A stretch of 64,000 nucleotides of DNA from Streptomyces sp. Tu 3180 (lineage in GTDB: Bacteria > Actinomycetota > Actinomycetes > Streptomycetales > Streptomycetaceae): positions 5,434,001-5,498,000 of the forward strand of contig NZ_WOXS01000002.1 in NCBI RefSeq assembly GCF_009852415.1, given 5' to 3'. The position numbers were made by a program, and so were the translations under genes. The notes beneath the pieces were generated by a model. It saw only the letters and a list, made by a program, of their open reading frames with translations, ran no database searches and was not told where the DNA came from. Below, piece after piece: positions 1-8,044 of the stretch (position 1 is its first letter; each line of letters opens with the position of its first letter).

Positions 1-1
1 G

Positions 2-1084
2 ACCGGACACGGCGTGCCGGCCGGGGCCGAGGTGCCCCTGCCGCGGCAGCGGCAGGCGCCCCCCGGAGGCCCGCGGCAGGACTACCTGGACGCCTTCGAC
101 GAGGCCGGCGACCTCTTCACGCCGCGCCCGCCCGCCGCCGCGCCGCGCCCGCCCGCCGCCGCGCACCCCGCGGACCCGTACGCCGCCGTCACCGACTGGA
201 CCACCGCCGCGGGCACCGCCGTCGCGTCCGGCCCCGGCGACGACGCGCCGCCCACCGGTGAGCCCGCGCGGAACAGGGGCGGCAAGGGGCGGGCGTTCAC
301 CGGGATCGCGGCCGCCGCCGTCACCACGGTGCTGGCCGTGGTCGTGGCCGGCCAGGTCGCCGACGAACACGGCGGCACCGACGTACAGGCGCAGTCCGCC
401 GTCGACCGGGCGCGTGACGTCCGGGACCCCGCCTCGCGCGGGGACGACCGGGAGACGCCCGGCGGGGTGTCCGGCGCCGAGCCGCTGACGTACGAGCAGA
501 AGATGGAGCGGAGGTACCCGCTCGGCGCCACGCTCGCGGGCTCGGGGAAGTTCGACGCGATCCCCGGCATCGACAAGGCGCCGGGCACGGGGCAGAAGAT
601 CACCTACCGGGTGGACGTGGAGCAGGGCCTCGGCCTCGACGGCGAACTCTTCGCCGAGGCCGTGCAGAAGACGCTCAACGACGACCGCAGCTGGGCGCAC
701 AACGGCGCCCGCACCTTCGAGCGCATCCACTCCGGCCGGCCCGACTTCGTGATCACCCTCGCCAGCCCCGGCACCACCGCCGACTGGTGCGCCAAGTCCG
801 GCCTGGACACCACCGTGGACAACGTCTCCTGCGACTCGGCGGCCACCGAACGCGTGATGATCAACGCGTACCGGTGGGCGCAGGGGGCGGAGCCGTACGG
901 CGACGAGATCCACGCCTACCGCCAGATGCTGATCAACCACGAGATCGGCCACCGCCTGGGCTACGGCCACGTCACCTGCGACAAGGACGGCGAACTCGCC
1001 CCGGTCATGCAGCAGCAGACCAAGTTCGTGGACCACGACGGCATCGACTGCCGGCCGAACCCGTGGCCCTACCCGAAGGCCTGA
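2..1084 (+). CDS. DUF3152 metzincin-like membrane-anchored protein (5' end outside window)
   Basis: The frame is open from the first bases of the window, so the start is probably upstream; a GTG at 14 is the first visible candidate. The N-terminal part is a Pro/Ala-rich cytosolic stretch, followed by one hydrophobic segment (about residues 94-113 counted from the GTG at 14, AFTGIAAAAV...) and an extracytoplasmic C-terminal domain. That domain ends with HEIGHRLGYGH (about residues 309-319), an HExxHxxGxxH zinc signature of the metzincin type found in DUF3152 proteins. Two cysteine-containing stretches near it (DWCAKSG, NVSCDS) could form a disulfide. Known: DUF3152 is widespread in actinobacteria and annotated as a putative peptidase; no substrate is established. 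Inferred: an anchored zinc protease of the cell surface. It is separated from the next gene by a strong hairpin, so it is not part of the following operon. Confidence 0.85.
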   Translation, partial: TGHGVPAGAEVPLPRQRQAPPGGPRQDYLDAFDEAGDLFTPRPPAAAPRPPAAAHPADPYAAVTDWTTAAGTAVASGPGDDAPPTGEPARNRGGKGRAFTGIAAAAVTTVLAVVVAGQVADEHGGTDVQAQSAVDRARDVRDPASRGDDRETPGGVSGAEPLTYEQKMERRYPLGATLAGSGKFDAIPGIDKAPGTGQKITYRVDVEQGLGLDGELFAEAVQKTLNDDRSWAHNGARTFERIHSGRPDFVITLASPGTTADWCAKSGLDTTVDNVSCDSAATERVMINAYRWAQGAEPYGDEIHAYRQMLINHEIGHRLGYGHVTCDKDGELAPVMQQQTKFVDHDGIDCRPNPWPYPKA

Positions 1085-1142
1085 TCCCCTGACGGGGCGA
1101 AACGCGCCCCGCGCAGGAAGGTTACGCCCGTTCACCCCTTTT

Positions 1143-1176
1143 GGTGGTGCGATGGACAACCGTCCATCGCACCACC
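1143..1176. terminator. Perfect 15-bp hairpin after the DUF3152 gene
   Basis: Arms 1143-1157 and 1162-1176 are perfectly complementary (GGTGGTGCGATGGAC on the left) around an AACC tetraloop. There is no T tract, as is usual for high-GC actinobacterial terminators. It lies 59 bases after the stop codon and about 80 bases before the next start, so it most likely ends the DUF3152 transcript, although a role as an operator for the following cluster cannot be excluded. Confidence 0.6.
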
Positions 1177-1256
1177 GCCTTGTCCGCATACGTTCGTCCC
1201 GCTGCGAGCCGCCGGACCAACGGCGGCTCCCCATACGGGAGATCGGGGGTGCACAC

Positions 1257-3017
1257 GTGCGCATCGGACTGCTTACGGAGGGTGGTTATCCGTATGTGAG
1301 CGGTGGCGCCGGGCTCTGGTGCGACCGCCTCGTGCGCGGACTTCACCAACACGAGTTCGACGTCTACGCGTTCAGCCGCAGCGAAGCCCAGGAGGACGCG
1401 GGCTGGGTCCCGCTGCCGCCGCAGGTCGGCAGGGTGCGCACCGCGCCGCTGTGGGCGGCCGAGGACGACGGGGTGGTGTACGGCCGCCGCGCGCGCCGGC
1501 GCTTCACGGAGCACTACGGCGAACTGGCCGCCGTGCTCTGCGCGGCGGTGGACCCCGCCGCCCCCGGAGCCGCGCCTGACGCCGCCCCCGGCGCACGGCC
1601 CGCGGCGACGCCCGGCGCACGCCGTGAACCCACCGGGACGGCCCGTGTGTCGCCCGAGGCGGACCGTTTCGCCACCGCCCTGAACGGCCTCGCCGAACTC
1701 GCCCGCGACGAGGGCGGCCTGGTGGCCGCCCTCCGCTCCGAGACCGCCGTACGCGCCCTGGAACGCGCCTGTCGTGCGCCCCGCGTCCTGCGCGCCGCGC
1801 GCGAGGCCCGCGTACCGGATCTGCTGGCCGTCGCCGCGCACCTGGAGCAGGCCCTGCGCCCCCTCTCGCTCGACTGGTACGAGGAGGACGGGCTCGGCGC
1901 GGTCGACCTGTGCCACGCCACGGCCGGCGGCGCGGCCGCCCTGCCGGGCCTGCTCGCCCACCACTTCTTCGGCATCCCGCTGCTGGTGACCGAGTACGGC
2001 GTACGGCTGCGGACGCACTACCTGACCCGTCCGGACTCCTCGCCCGCGGTCCGCTCCCTGCTCGCCGCCTTCCACGGCAGGCTCGCCGCCGAGACCTACC
2101 GCCGGGCCGCGTTCGTCACCCCGGGCAACGCCCACGCCCGCCGCTGGCAGGAACGCTGCGGCGCCGACCGGGCCAAGCTCCGCACGGTCCACCCCGGCAT
2201 GGACGCCGCGCCCTTCGAGGAGGTCGGCGAGTCACCCGGGCGCGGGGACCCGCGCACCCTGGTCTGGGTCGGCCGTGTGGAGCCCGCCAAGGACCTGGTC
2301 TCGCTGCTGCACGCCTTCGCGGAGATCCACAAGGAGGAGCCCGGGACCCGACTGCGGATCATAGGCGGCCCCTCCGGTGCGGAGGGCGCCGGCTATCTCG
2401 GCCACTGCAAGGCGTTGGCCGCGCAGCTCTTCCCGGACGAGGCCGAGGGCCCGCACTCCGTCGGTGACAACCCGGTGTCCTTCGAGGAGATCGGCGGCCC
2501 GGACCTGCCCACCGCCGCCGACGCGTACGCCTCGGGCGCCGTGACCGTTCTGTCCAGCGTCGTCGAGGGGTTCCCCGCCGGGCTGGTCGAGGCGATGTTC
2601 TGCGGGCGCGCGACGGTCTCCACGGACGTCGGCGCCGTCGTGGAGGCCATCGGCGGAACGGGCCTCGTCGTCCCGCCGCGCAACCCGCGGGCGCTCGCCG
2701 AGGCGTGCGTGTCCCTGTTGCGCGATCCCGCGCGCCGCGAGCGCCTCGGAGCCGCCGCGCGCGCCCGCGCACTCGAACTGTTCACCGTCGAGCAGAACGT
2801 CGCGGCGTTCCAGGGCCTGTATCTGGAGACCGTCGCGCGCACCCCGGTCCGCCGCCTCCTGCTGAACGACGGCGGCGACCCCCTGCCCTTCGCCACCCCC
2901 GCCGAGGCCCACGTCCCCGGCCACTGGACCGACCCCGCCCCGCGCGCCCTCCCCACATGGGCGACGAGCACACCCGTACGCGCCACGCCGGCGCCCGCGA
3001 CGGAGGCAGCCCGATGA
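1257..3017 (+). CDS. DUF3492/GT4-family glycosyltransferase, PelF-like
   Basis: The protein is 586 aa from a GTG preceded by GGGGG at 1246-1250. The N-terminus (MRIGLLTEGGYPYVSGGAG) is the typical opening of the DUF3492 domain found at the front of PelF-type glycosyltransferases. A low-complexity Pro/Ala insertion lies near residues 100-135. The C-terminal half is a GT-B GT4 fold: a nucleotide-binding VWVGRVEPAKD segment and the E-x7-E motif in VEGFPAGLVEAM, then VVPPRNP. Known: PelF is a cytosolic UDP-sugar-dependent GT4 enzyme of Pel (GalNAc/GlcNAc-rich) exopolysaccharide synthesis. Inferred: polymerisation or initiation of an amino-sugar polymer here. Its stop overlaps the next start (ATGA), so it is translationally coupled to the membrane protein. 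The exact sugar donor cannot be told from sequence. Confidence 0.88.
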   Translation: MRIGLLTEGGYPYVSGGAGLWCDRLVRGLHQHEFDVYAFSRSEAQEDAGWVPLPPQVGRVRTAPLWAAEDDGVVYGRRARRRFTEHYGELAAVLCAAVDPAAPGAAPDAAPGARPAATPGARREPTGTARVSPEADRFATALNGLAELARDEGGLVAALRSETAVRALERACRAPRVLRAAREARVPDLLAVAAHLEQALRPLSLDWYEEDGLGAVDLCHATAGGAAALPGLLAHHFFGIPLLVTEYGVRLRTHYLTRPDSSPAVRSLLAAFHGRLAAETYRRAAFVTPGNAHARRWQERCGADRAKLRTVHPGMDAAPFEEVGESPGRGDPRTLVWVGRVEPAKDLVSLLHAFAEIHKEEPGTRLRIIGGPSGAEGAGYLGHCKALAAQLFPDEAEGPHSVGDNPVSFEEIGGPDLPTAADAYASGAVTVLSSVVEGFPAGLVEAMFCGRATVSTDVGAVVEAIGGTGLVVPPRNPRALAEACVSLLRDPARRERLGAAARARALELFTVEQNVAAFQGLYLETVARTPVRRLLLNDGGDPLPFATPAEAHVPGHWTDPAPRALPTWATSTPVRATPAPATEAAR

Positions 3018-4222
3018 ACGACCTGGGCGCACCGCACCGAGAGACAGCGGAGCCCGGCGGCCCGCGGTCCCCCGAGCCGGACGGCCGGGCCACCGCCCCG
3101 GCGGCCGACCCCGCCCCCACCGCCCGCCGGGGCGCGGCCGATCCGGTCAAGGCACTCCTGCACCGTCACCGCGAGCTGTGCGAACGGGCCGTGGACCCCC
3201 TGGAGATCGCGGCCGGCCTGGAGGCCCACGGCGTCACCGACCGGACCGCCGCGCGCTTCCGCCACCGGGACGTCTTCTCCCTCGCGGAGGAGCTGTACGC
3301 CCGCGTCCCCCGCGACGGCGAGACCCGGCCCGCCCCGGCCACGGCCGCCCCCGGGGCGCGCGCCGACTGGGTGGTCCTCACCCTGCTCCCCGGAGCGCTG
3401 TGCGCCGCTTCCCTGGCCGCCCTGCGCCTCACCCACGGCCAGACCCGCCTCCTCGCGGCGACCGCCGGCGTCCTCGCCGTCGCCCTCGCCCTGCGCGCGG
3501 CACTGCGCCGAGGCCCCCTGAGCACCGGCGACCACGTCTCACCCGCCCCGCGACGCCCCGCCACCGCGTCCTGGACCTGCTGGCTCGTCGGCTACGCCCT
3601 CCTGGGCGACGGCCTGCTCGGCACCGCGGTCACCGGCGGCCCCGACGGCCTGCCCACCGGCACCGCCGAGGGGGACTGGCCGCTCACCGCCGCCCCGGTC
3701 CTGGCCCTCGCCCTGTCCTGCGCGCCCGCGGCCTGGACCGCCCACCTCTTCCGCGCCCGCGCCCGCCGCAGGCTCGTCTCGAGCCGGGGCCTGGAGGACT
3801 TCGCCGCTTCCGTCCGGCCCGTACTGCTCGGCGCGTTCGCCCTGTACCTGGGCGCCCTGGGAGTGCTCCTCGCCCTTTCGGCCGCACTCCTCGACGCACC
3901 CCCCGCCCACCCCCGGACCCTCGCCCTGGGCGCCCTCCTCTTCCTGGCCCGCCTCCTCGCGGTCCACGGATTCACCCACGCCCCGAGGGTGGTCCTCGCG
4001 GCCACGGCCGTCGCCCAGGCAGCGGCCCTGGCCACGGTCTTCGCGGCCCGCCTCCCCGGCTGCGGGCCGCTGGCCGCCCCCGTGGACGCGCTGGCCACCG
4101 CCTGGGGCCCCGCCGCCGTCCCCACCCTCACCTGCGGGGCGGCGGCCCTGGTCCTCCTGGTCCACGCGTCCCGCACACTCGCCCGGGCCTCGGCCCACAC
4201 CCACCCGGAGCAACCGCGGTGA
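3014..4222 (+). CDS. Polytopic membrane protein of the Pel-like cluster (possible PelG-type exporter)
   Basis: The protein is 402 aa, with ATG overlapping the stop of the glycosyltransferase gene (ATGA). The first ~105 residues are soluble and rich in Arg/Glu (HRHRELCERAVDP, HRDVFSLAEELYARV). About eight hydrophobic segments follow, starting at WVVLTLLPGALCAASLAAL and ending with a segment before SRTLARAS. The stretch around residues 235-275 (ALALSCAPAAWTAHLFRARA) resembles in layout the loop after an early helix in PelG/Wzx-like transporters, but this is a visual resemblance only. Position directly after a PelF-like enzyme supports a role in export of the polymer. It could equally be a lineage-specific membrane partner. 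No enzymatic motif is visible. Confidence 0.75.
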   Translation: MNDLGAPHRETAEPGGPRSPEPDGRATAPAADPAPTARRGAADPVKALLHRHRELCERAVDPLEIAAGLEAHGVTDRTAARFRHRDVFSLAEELYARVPRDGETRPAPATAAPGARADWVVLTLLPGALCAASLAALRLTHGQTRLLAATAGVLAVALALRAALRRGPLSTGDHVSPAPRRPATASWTCWLVGYALLGDGLLGTAVTGGPDGLPTGTAEGDWPLTAAPVLALALSCAPAAWTAHLFRARARRRLVSSRGLEDFAASVRPVLLGAFALYLGALGVLLALSAALLDAPPAHPRTLALGALLFLARLLAVHGFTHAPRVVLAATAVAQAAALATVFAARLPGCGPLAAPVDALATAWGPAAVPTLTCGAAALVLLVHASRTLARASAHTHPEQPR

Positions 4223-4391
4223 CCGGCCGGGCTCCCCGCGCGGGCCGCGCGAGCCGGGCGGGCACGGCCCGTGCCCGCGCACGGCGCGAAGGCGGGCCGA
4301 ACGGCGGACGTCCGGCAGCCGCGCGCCGCTCCCGCCCCCCACGGCTCCCGCCCCCCACCCCCACGCATCCGCATCCGAAGGAGAACCCCAC

Positions 4392-4439
4392 ATGACCACC
4401 CGCCCAGCAGCTCCGGACGCCGAAGGAGCCGCCCGATGA
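4392..4439 (+). CDS. Possible 15-codon leader peptide coupled to the epimerase gene
   Basis: An ATG at 4392 follows a good ribosome site (GAAGGAG, eleven to five bases upstream) and opens a 15-codon frame, MTTRPAAPDAEGAAR, whose TGA (4437-4439) overlaps the ATG of the epimerase gene (4436) as ATGA. A second GAAGGAG precedes the epimerase start itself, inside this mini-frame. The arrangement suggests translational coupling or a translated leader. No regulatory codon run is visible, so the peptide may have no function beyond ribosome delivery. It might also be a chance frame. Confidence 0.35.
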   Translation: MTTRPAAPDAEGAAR

Positions 4440-5464
4440 GAGTCCTGCTGATCGGATCCAACGGTTACATCGGCCGCTTCGTCGCCGACCGCCTGCTCGC
4501 CGACCCGGCCGTCCAGCTCACCGCCCTCGGCCGCGGCGACGACGCCGACGTCCGCTTCGACCTCGCCACCGGCAGCCCCGGCGCCCTCACCCGCTTCCTC
4601 GACGCCGTCCACCCCGGCGTGGTGGTCAACTGCGCCGGCGCCACCCGGGGCGGTGCCCGCGAGCTCACCCGGCACAACACCGTCGCCGTCGCCACCGTCT
4701 GCGAGGCCCTGCGCCGCAGCGGCTGCGGCGCGCGTCTCGTGCAGATCGGCTGCAGCGCGGAGTACGGCCCGAGCCAGCCCGGTTCCTCCACGGCGGAGGA
4801 CGCCGTCCCCCGCCCCGGCGGCCCGTACGGCGTCAGCAAGCTCGCCGCCACCGAGCTGGTCCTCGGCTCCGGCCTGGACGCCGTCGTCCTGCGGGTCTTC
4901 TCACCCGTCGGCCCCGGCACCCCCGCCGGCTCCCCGCTCGGCCGCCTCGCCGAGGCCATGCGCCGCGCCATGCAGACCGGCGACGGCGAGCTGAGGCTCG
5001 GCGGACTCGGCGCCCAGCGGGACTTCGTCGACGTCCGTGACGTGGCCCGCGCCGTCCACGCCGCCTCGCTCTCCGCCGCACAGGGCGTCATCAACATCGG
5101 CTCGGGCCGCGCCGTCCGCCTGCGCGACGCCGCCGGGATCCTCGCCCGCGTGGCCGGGTACGGCGGCACCCTCACCGAACTGGACGGTCCCCCCGGCCCC
5201 CACGGGGCGCACGCGTCACCGATCTCGCACGCCGCGCACGCCTCCCACACGGGCCACCCCGCCCACCTCAGGGCCACCATCGGCCATCCCCGCGCCGAAG
5301 CGGACCACCACGCGCCTCCGGTCGCGTACCCGTACCCGGACGGCTGCGGCGGCTGGCAGCAGGCCGACGTGCGCACCGCACGCGACCGGCTCGGCTGGCG
5401 CCCCCGGATCAACCTCGAGGAGTCCCTGGCCGACATCTGGATGGAGGCGGCATGCCGTATCTGA
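4436..5464 (+). CDS. NAD-dependent epimerase/dehydratase family protein of the Pel-like cluster
   Basis: The protein is 342 aa. The start at 4436 has GAAGGAG eight bases upstream. The N-terminal Rossmann motif is GSNGYIGRF (GxxGxxG), and the catalytic Tyr-Lys pair is in YGVSKLAATE (residues ~132-141), with an upstream serine in IGCSAEYG. This is the extended SDR fold that acts on nucleotide sugars. Known: Pel loci often carry or recruit a UDP-GlcNAc C4-epimerase that supplies UDP-GalNAc. Inferred: supply of the sugar nucleotide for the neighbouring glycosyltransferase. Odd: a His/Ala/Pro-rich insertion of about 50 residues (encoded at about 5190-5345) interrupts the C-terminal substrate domain. 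The 3' end overlaps the next gene by 13 bases. Confidence 0.85.
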   Translation: MRVLLIGSNGYIGRFVADRLLADPAVQLTALGRGDDADVRFDLATGSPGALTRFLDAVHPGVVVNCAGATRGGARELTRHNTVAVATVCEALRRSGCGARLVQIGCSAEYGPSQPGSSTAEDAVPRPGGPYGVSKLAATELVLGSGLDAVVLRVFSPVGPGTPAGSPLGRLAEAMRRAMQTGDGELRLGGLGAQRDFVDVRDVARAVHAASLSAAQGVINIGSGRAVRLRDAAGILARVAGYGGTLTELDGPPGPHGAHASPISHAAHASHTGHPAHLRATIGHPRAEADHHAPPVAYPYPDGCGGWQQADVRTARDRLGWRPRINLEESLADIWMEAACRI

Positions 5465-6201
5465 CCAGCGTCAGACCGGGCACCGCGGGCACCGGCGTCC
5501 GAACCGGCTTCGGCGTCCCGGGCTTCGCGCACCCCCTCGTCGCCCCGGCCGAGTGGAGGGAACTCACCCGCCCGGGCGCCCCCCTGCACTGGGTCGTCCT
5601 GAACGTGGCCGACGGCCCCGGCGTCCGGCCCGACCCGCACTGCCTGGAGGCGGCCGGCCGCCTGCGCAACGCAGGTGTCCGCGTCCTCGGCCACGTCGAC
5701 GCCGCGTACGGCCTGCGCACCTTCGGCGAGGTGATCTCGGACGCCCACCGGTTCCTCGACTGGTACCGGGTCGACGGCTTCCTCCTGGACCGCTGCCCGG
5801 CCGACCGCGCCGGGCTCCCCGAGGTCCGGCGCACCGTCACCACGCTCCGGGTGATCCGTGACGGTGCCCACATCGTCCTCGGCCACGGCACCCACCCGTA
5901 CCCCGGATACGCCGACGACGCCGACCAACTGGTCACCTTCTCCGGACCCTGGAGCGACTACCGCTGGTCGCAGGCGGCGGAGTGGACCGCCGACCATCCG
6001 CCCGAACGCTTCTGCCACTTCGTGCACGGGGTGCCCGGACCGCACCTGGAGGAGGCCCTGCGCATCGCCCGCTGGCAGGGCGCCGCGACGATCTACTTCA
6101 CCGACCACACGGGCCGCGGCGGCCGCACCGATCCCTGGGAGCCGCTGCCCGGCTACTGGGACGAGATCGTCTCGAACATCGGGACGGGTGTCTCGGAATG
6201 A
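5452..6201 (+). CDS. Spherulation-specific family 4 (spherulin-4/Sph3-like) protein
   Basis: The protein is 249 aa; its ATG overlaps the end of the epimerase gene and has GGAGG just upstream. Motifs fit the TIM-barrel spherulin-4 family: LNVADGPG near residue 50, VLGHVDAAYGLR near 80, DWYRVDGFLLDRC near 105, and a C-terminal ATIYFTD. Known: fungal Sph3 (GH135) cleaves galactosaminogalactan, and the hydrolase domain of PelA (GH166) cleaves Pel. This supports the link to a GalNAc-rich polymer. Odd: no signal peptide or membrane anchor is visible from this start, and the acidic residue that usually follows Asp in the FxDE motif is replaced by Arg. It may therefore be cytosolic, use another export route, or be catalytically altered. 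Confidence 0.8.
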   Translation: MPYLTSVRPGTAGTGVRTGFGVPGFAHPLVAPAEWRELTRPGAPLHWVVLNVADGPGVRPDPHCLEAAGRLRNAGVRVLGHVDAAYGLRTFGEVISDAHRFLDWYRVDGFLLDRCPADRAGLPEVRRTVTTLRVIRDGAHIVLGHGTHPYPGYADDADQLVTFSGPWSDYRWSQAAEWTADHPPERFCHFVHGVPGPHLEEALRIARWQGAATIYFTDHTGRGGRTDPWEPLPGYWDEIVSNIGTGVSE

Positions 6202-6220
6202 AAAAGGCCGTGGCACTGTT
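6195..6220 (+). promoter_or_regulatory. Predicted sigma-R promoter of moeZ
   Basis: GGAAT at 6195-6199 and GTT at 6218-6220 are separated by exactly 18 bases, which is the sigma-R consensus of Streptomyces. It overlaps the last codons of the spherulin-4 gene and lies 45 bases before the moeZ start. sigR itself is in this window at about 58.5 kb. Control of a sulfur-transfer gene by the thiol-stress sigma factor agrees with the known sigma-R regulon. Confidence 0.75.
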
Positions 6221-6264
6221 AAGCGGAGAACAACCGTAGTGATCGACCGACCAACGGAGTCCCC

Positions 6265-7443
6265 GTGTCGCTGCCACCCCTGGTCGAGCCGGCCCCCGAG
6301 CTCACCGTAGACGAGGTCCGCAGGTACTCCCGCCACCTGATCATCCCCGATGTGGGGATGGACGGGCAGAAGCGGCTGAAGAACGCCAAGGTGCTCGCCG
6401 TGGGCGCGGGCGGGCTCGGCTCGCCGACCCTGATGTACCTGGCGGCAGCCGGTGTCGGCACGCTCGGCATCGTGGAATTCGACGAGGTCGACGAGTCGAA
6501 CCTGCAGCGCCAGGTCATCCACAGCCAGGCCGACATCGGCCGCCCCAAGGCTGAGTCCGCCCGCGACACGATCCAGGGCATCAACCCGTACGTGAACGTG
6601 GTCCTTCACGAGGAGCGGCTCGAGGCCGACAACGTGATGGACATCTTCAGCCAGTACGACCTGATCGTCGACGGCACGGACAACTTCGCGACCCGCTACC
6701 TGGTCAACGACGCCTGCGTGCTGCTGAACAAGCCCTACGTGTGGGGCTCGATCTACCGCTTCGACGGCCAGGCCTCGGTCTTCTGGTCCGAGCACGGTCC
6801 CTGCTACCGCTGCCTCTACCCGGAGCCCCCGCCCCCCGGCATGGTCCCCTCCTGCGCCGAGGGCGGCGTCCTGGGCGTGCTGTGCGCGTCCATCGGCTCC
6901 ATCCAGACCAACGAGGCCATCAAGCTCCTCGCCGGCATCGGTGAGCCGCTGGTCGGCCGCCTGATGATCTACGACGCCCTGGAGATGCAGTACCGCCAGG
7001 TCAAGGTCCGCAAGGACCCCGACTGCGCGGTCTGCGGCGAGAACCCGACCGTCACCGAGCTCATCGACTACGAGGCCTTCTGCGGCGTCGTGTCCGAGGA
7101 GGCCCAGGCGGCGGCCGCCGACTCCACGATCACTCCCAAGCAGCTCAAGGAGTGGATCGACGACGGCGAGAACATCGAGCTCATCGACGTCCGCGAGCCG
7201 AACGAGTTCGAGATCGTCTCCATCCCGGGCGCCCGCCTGATCCCCAAGAACGAGTTCCTCATGGGCAACGCCCTGGAGGGCCTGCCGCAGGACAAGAGGA
7301 TCGTCTTGAACTGCAAGACGGGTGTCCGCAGTGCGGAAGTCCTTGCGGTCCTCAAGTCCGCGGGCTTCTCCGACGCCGTCCACGTCGGCGGCGGCGTGAT
7401 CGGCTGGGTCAACCAGATCGAGCCGCAGAAGCCGGTCTACTGA
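6265..7443 (+). CDS. moeZ: Adenylyltransferase/sulfurtransferase MoeZ
   Basis: The protein is 392 aa, starting with GTG. The N-terminal E1-like (ThiF/MoeB) domain has the ATP site AVGAGGLGSP (about residue 48) and two zinc CxxC pairs (CYRCLYP and CAVCGE). The C-terminal rhodanese domain has the active-site loop CKTGVRS. This is the fused MoeB-rhodanese architecture of MoeZ, which adenylates and then thiocarboxylates small sulfur-carrier proteins such as MoaD, CysO and ThiS for molybdopterin, cysteine or thio-metabolite synthesis. The carrier substrates are not in this window, but moaE lies at 40.5 kb. Regulation: a consensus sigma-R promoter sits just upstream, so induction by disulfide stress is expected. 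A 12-bp hairpin follows the gene. Confidence 0.95.
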   Translation: MSLPPLVEPAPELTVDEVRRYSRHLIIPDVGMDGQKRLKNAKVLAVGAGGLGSPTLMYLAAAGVGTLGIVEFDEVDESNLQRQVIHSQADIGRPKAESARDTIQGINPYVNVVLHEERLEADNVMDIFSQYDLIVDGTDNFATRYLVNDACVLLNKPYVWGSIYRFDGQASVFWSEHGPCYRCLYPEPPPPGMVPSCAEGGVLGVLCASIGSIQTNEAIKLLAGIGEPLVGRLMIYDALEMQYRQVKVRKDPDCAVCGENPTVTELIDYEAFCGVVSEEAQAAAADSTITPKQLKEWIDDGENIELIDVREPNEFEIVSIPGARLIPKNEFLMGNALEGLPQDKRIVLNCKTGVRSAEVLAVLKSAGFSDAVHVGGGVIGWVNQIEPQKPVY

Positions 7444-7473
7444 TCACCCCTTCCGCCGGCCGGCGGGCCTGAC

Positions 7474-7513
7474 GAAGCCCACGGCTCCGACCAGTTCGGA
7501 TGCCGTGGGCTTC
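7474..7513. terminator. Perfect 12-bp inverted repeat after moeZ
   Basis: Arms GAAGCCCACGGC (7474-7485) and GCCGTGGGCTTC (7502-7513) enclose a 16-base loop, 30 bases after the moeZ stop. It is T-less but strong, and it marks the border to a gene-poor region. Confidence 0.6.
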
Positions 7514-8044
7514 CGCCTGCGCGCCGGCCCTCGTGTGCCGGTCCTGGACGCGGCGACGACCGTGGGGGCGTTTGTGCCGTCGTTTCCGTCGTGCCCGGCT
7601 GTGGGCTGGTACGTCCGGCGCGGCAGGGAGGCGTGACCACCGCATGAGGGGTTCGCTCGGCGGCGGTTGGCACCGTTGGCGTCGGGTGGCTGGTCCTCGG
7701 AGGACCGGCCCGGTCCGCCGTCGCCCGGCACTGTCGACGCCCGTCGTCGACGCCGGGCGACGGCTGCGCCGTGCGCTGCGGCTGCTCCGCGTCGGCCGGC
7801 ACAGGCTCATCCCCGACTGCCGACTCACCCGTCTGGATCTCTCGGACTGTGCAGGTGGTGCGATCGGCGTGACGCTGGAAGCCAAGCCCGTGGGACGGCT
7901 GGAGAGGCAACCCGGTGCGCTGGGTCCACCCGTCGAGCCGGGGAGTGGCCGGTTACCCCGCCGCGCTTCTGCTGCGCCGGACGTCCTCATCCCGGTGACC
8001 CCATGACGGGGGGTGCTCCGTACTGCCCGTCCTCCAGGAGCGTG
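7514..8044. other. Gene-poor stretch upstream of the SRPBCC gene
   Basis: About 530 bases without a convincing gene. Open frames exist on both strands, but they lack a ribosome site, recognisable domains or normal composition, being mostly Arg/Pro/Gly runs. The codon-position GC pattern seen in neighbouring genes is absent. With the next gene-poor stretch it looks like decayed DNA inserted between moeZ and the S33 peptidase genes. Confidence 0.5.

Noticed and set aside
1514..1975. Minus-strand frame opposite the glycosyltransferase low-complexity insertion
   Set aside because: Ser/Arg/Ala-rich shadow of the Pro/Ala insertion; no independent evidence.
4465..7383. 972-codon open frame on the minus strand opposite the epimerase, spherulin-4 and moeZ genes
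   Set aside because: Shadow of real plus-strand genes caused by high third-position GC; composition is Val/Gly/Asp-biased with no domain, and the plus strand has clear families.
7500..8006. Plus-strand frame of 168 codons after moeZ
   Set aside because: Begins inside the terminator arm, Arg-rich without structure, no ribosome site and no recognisable family.
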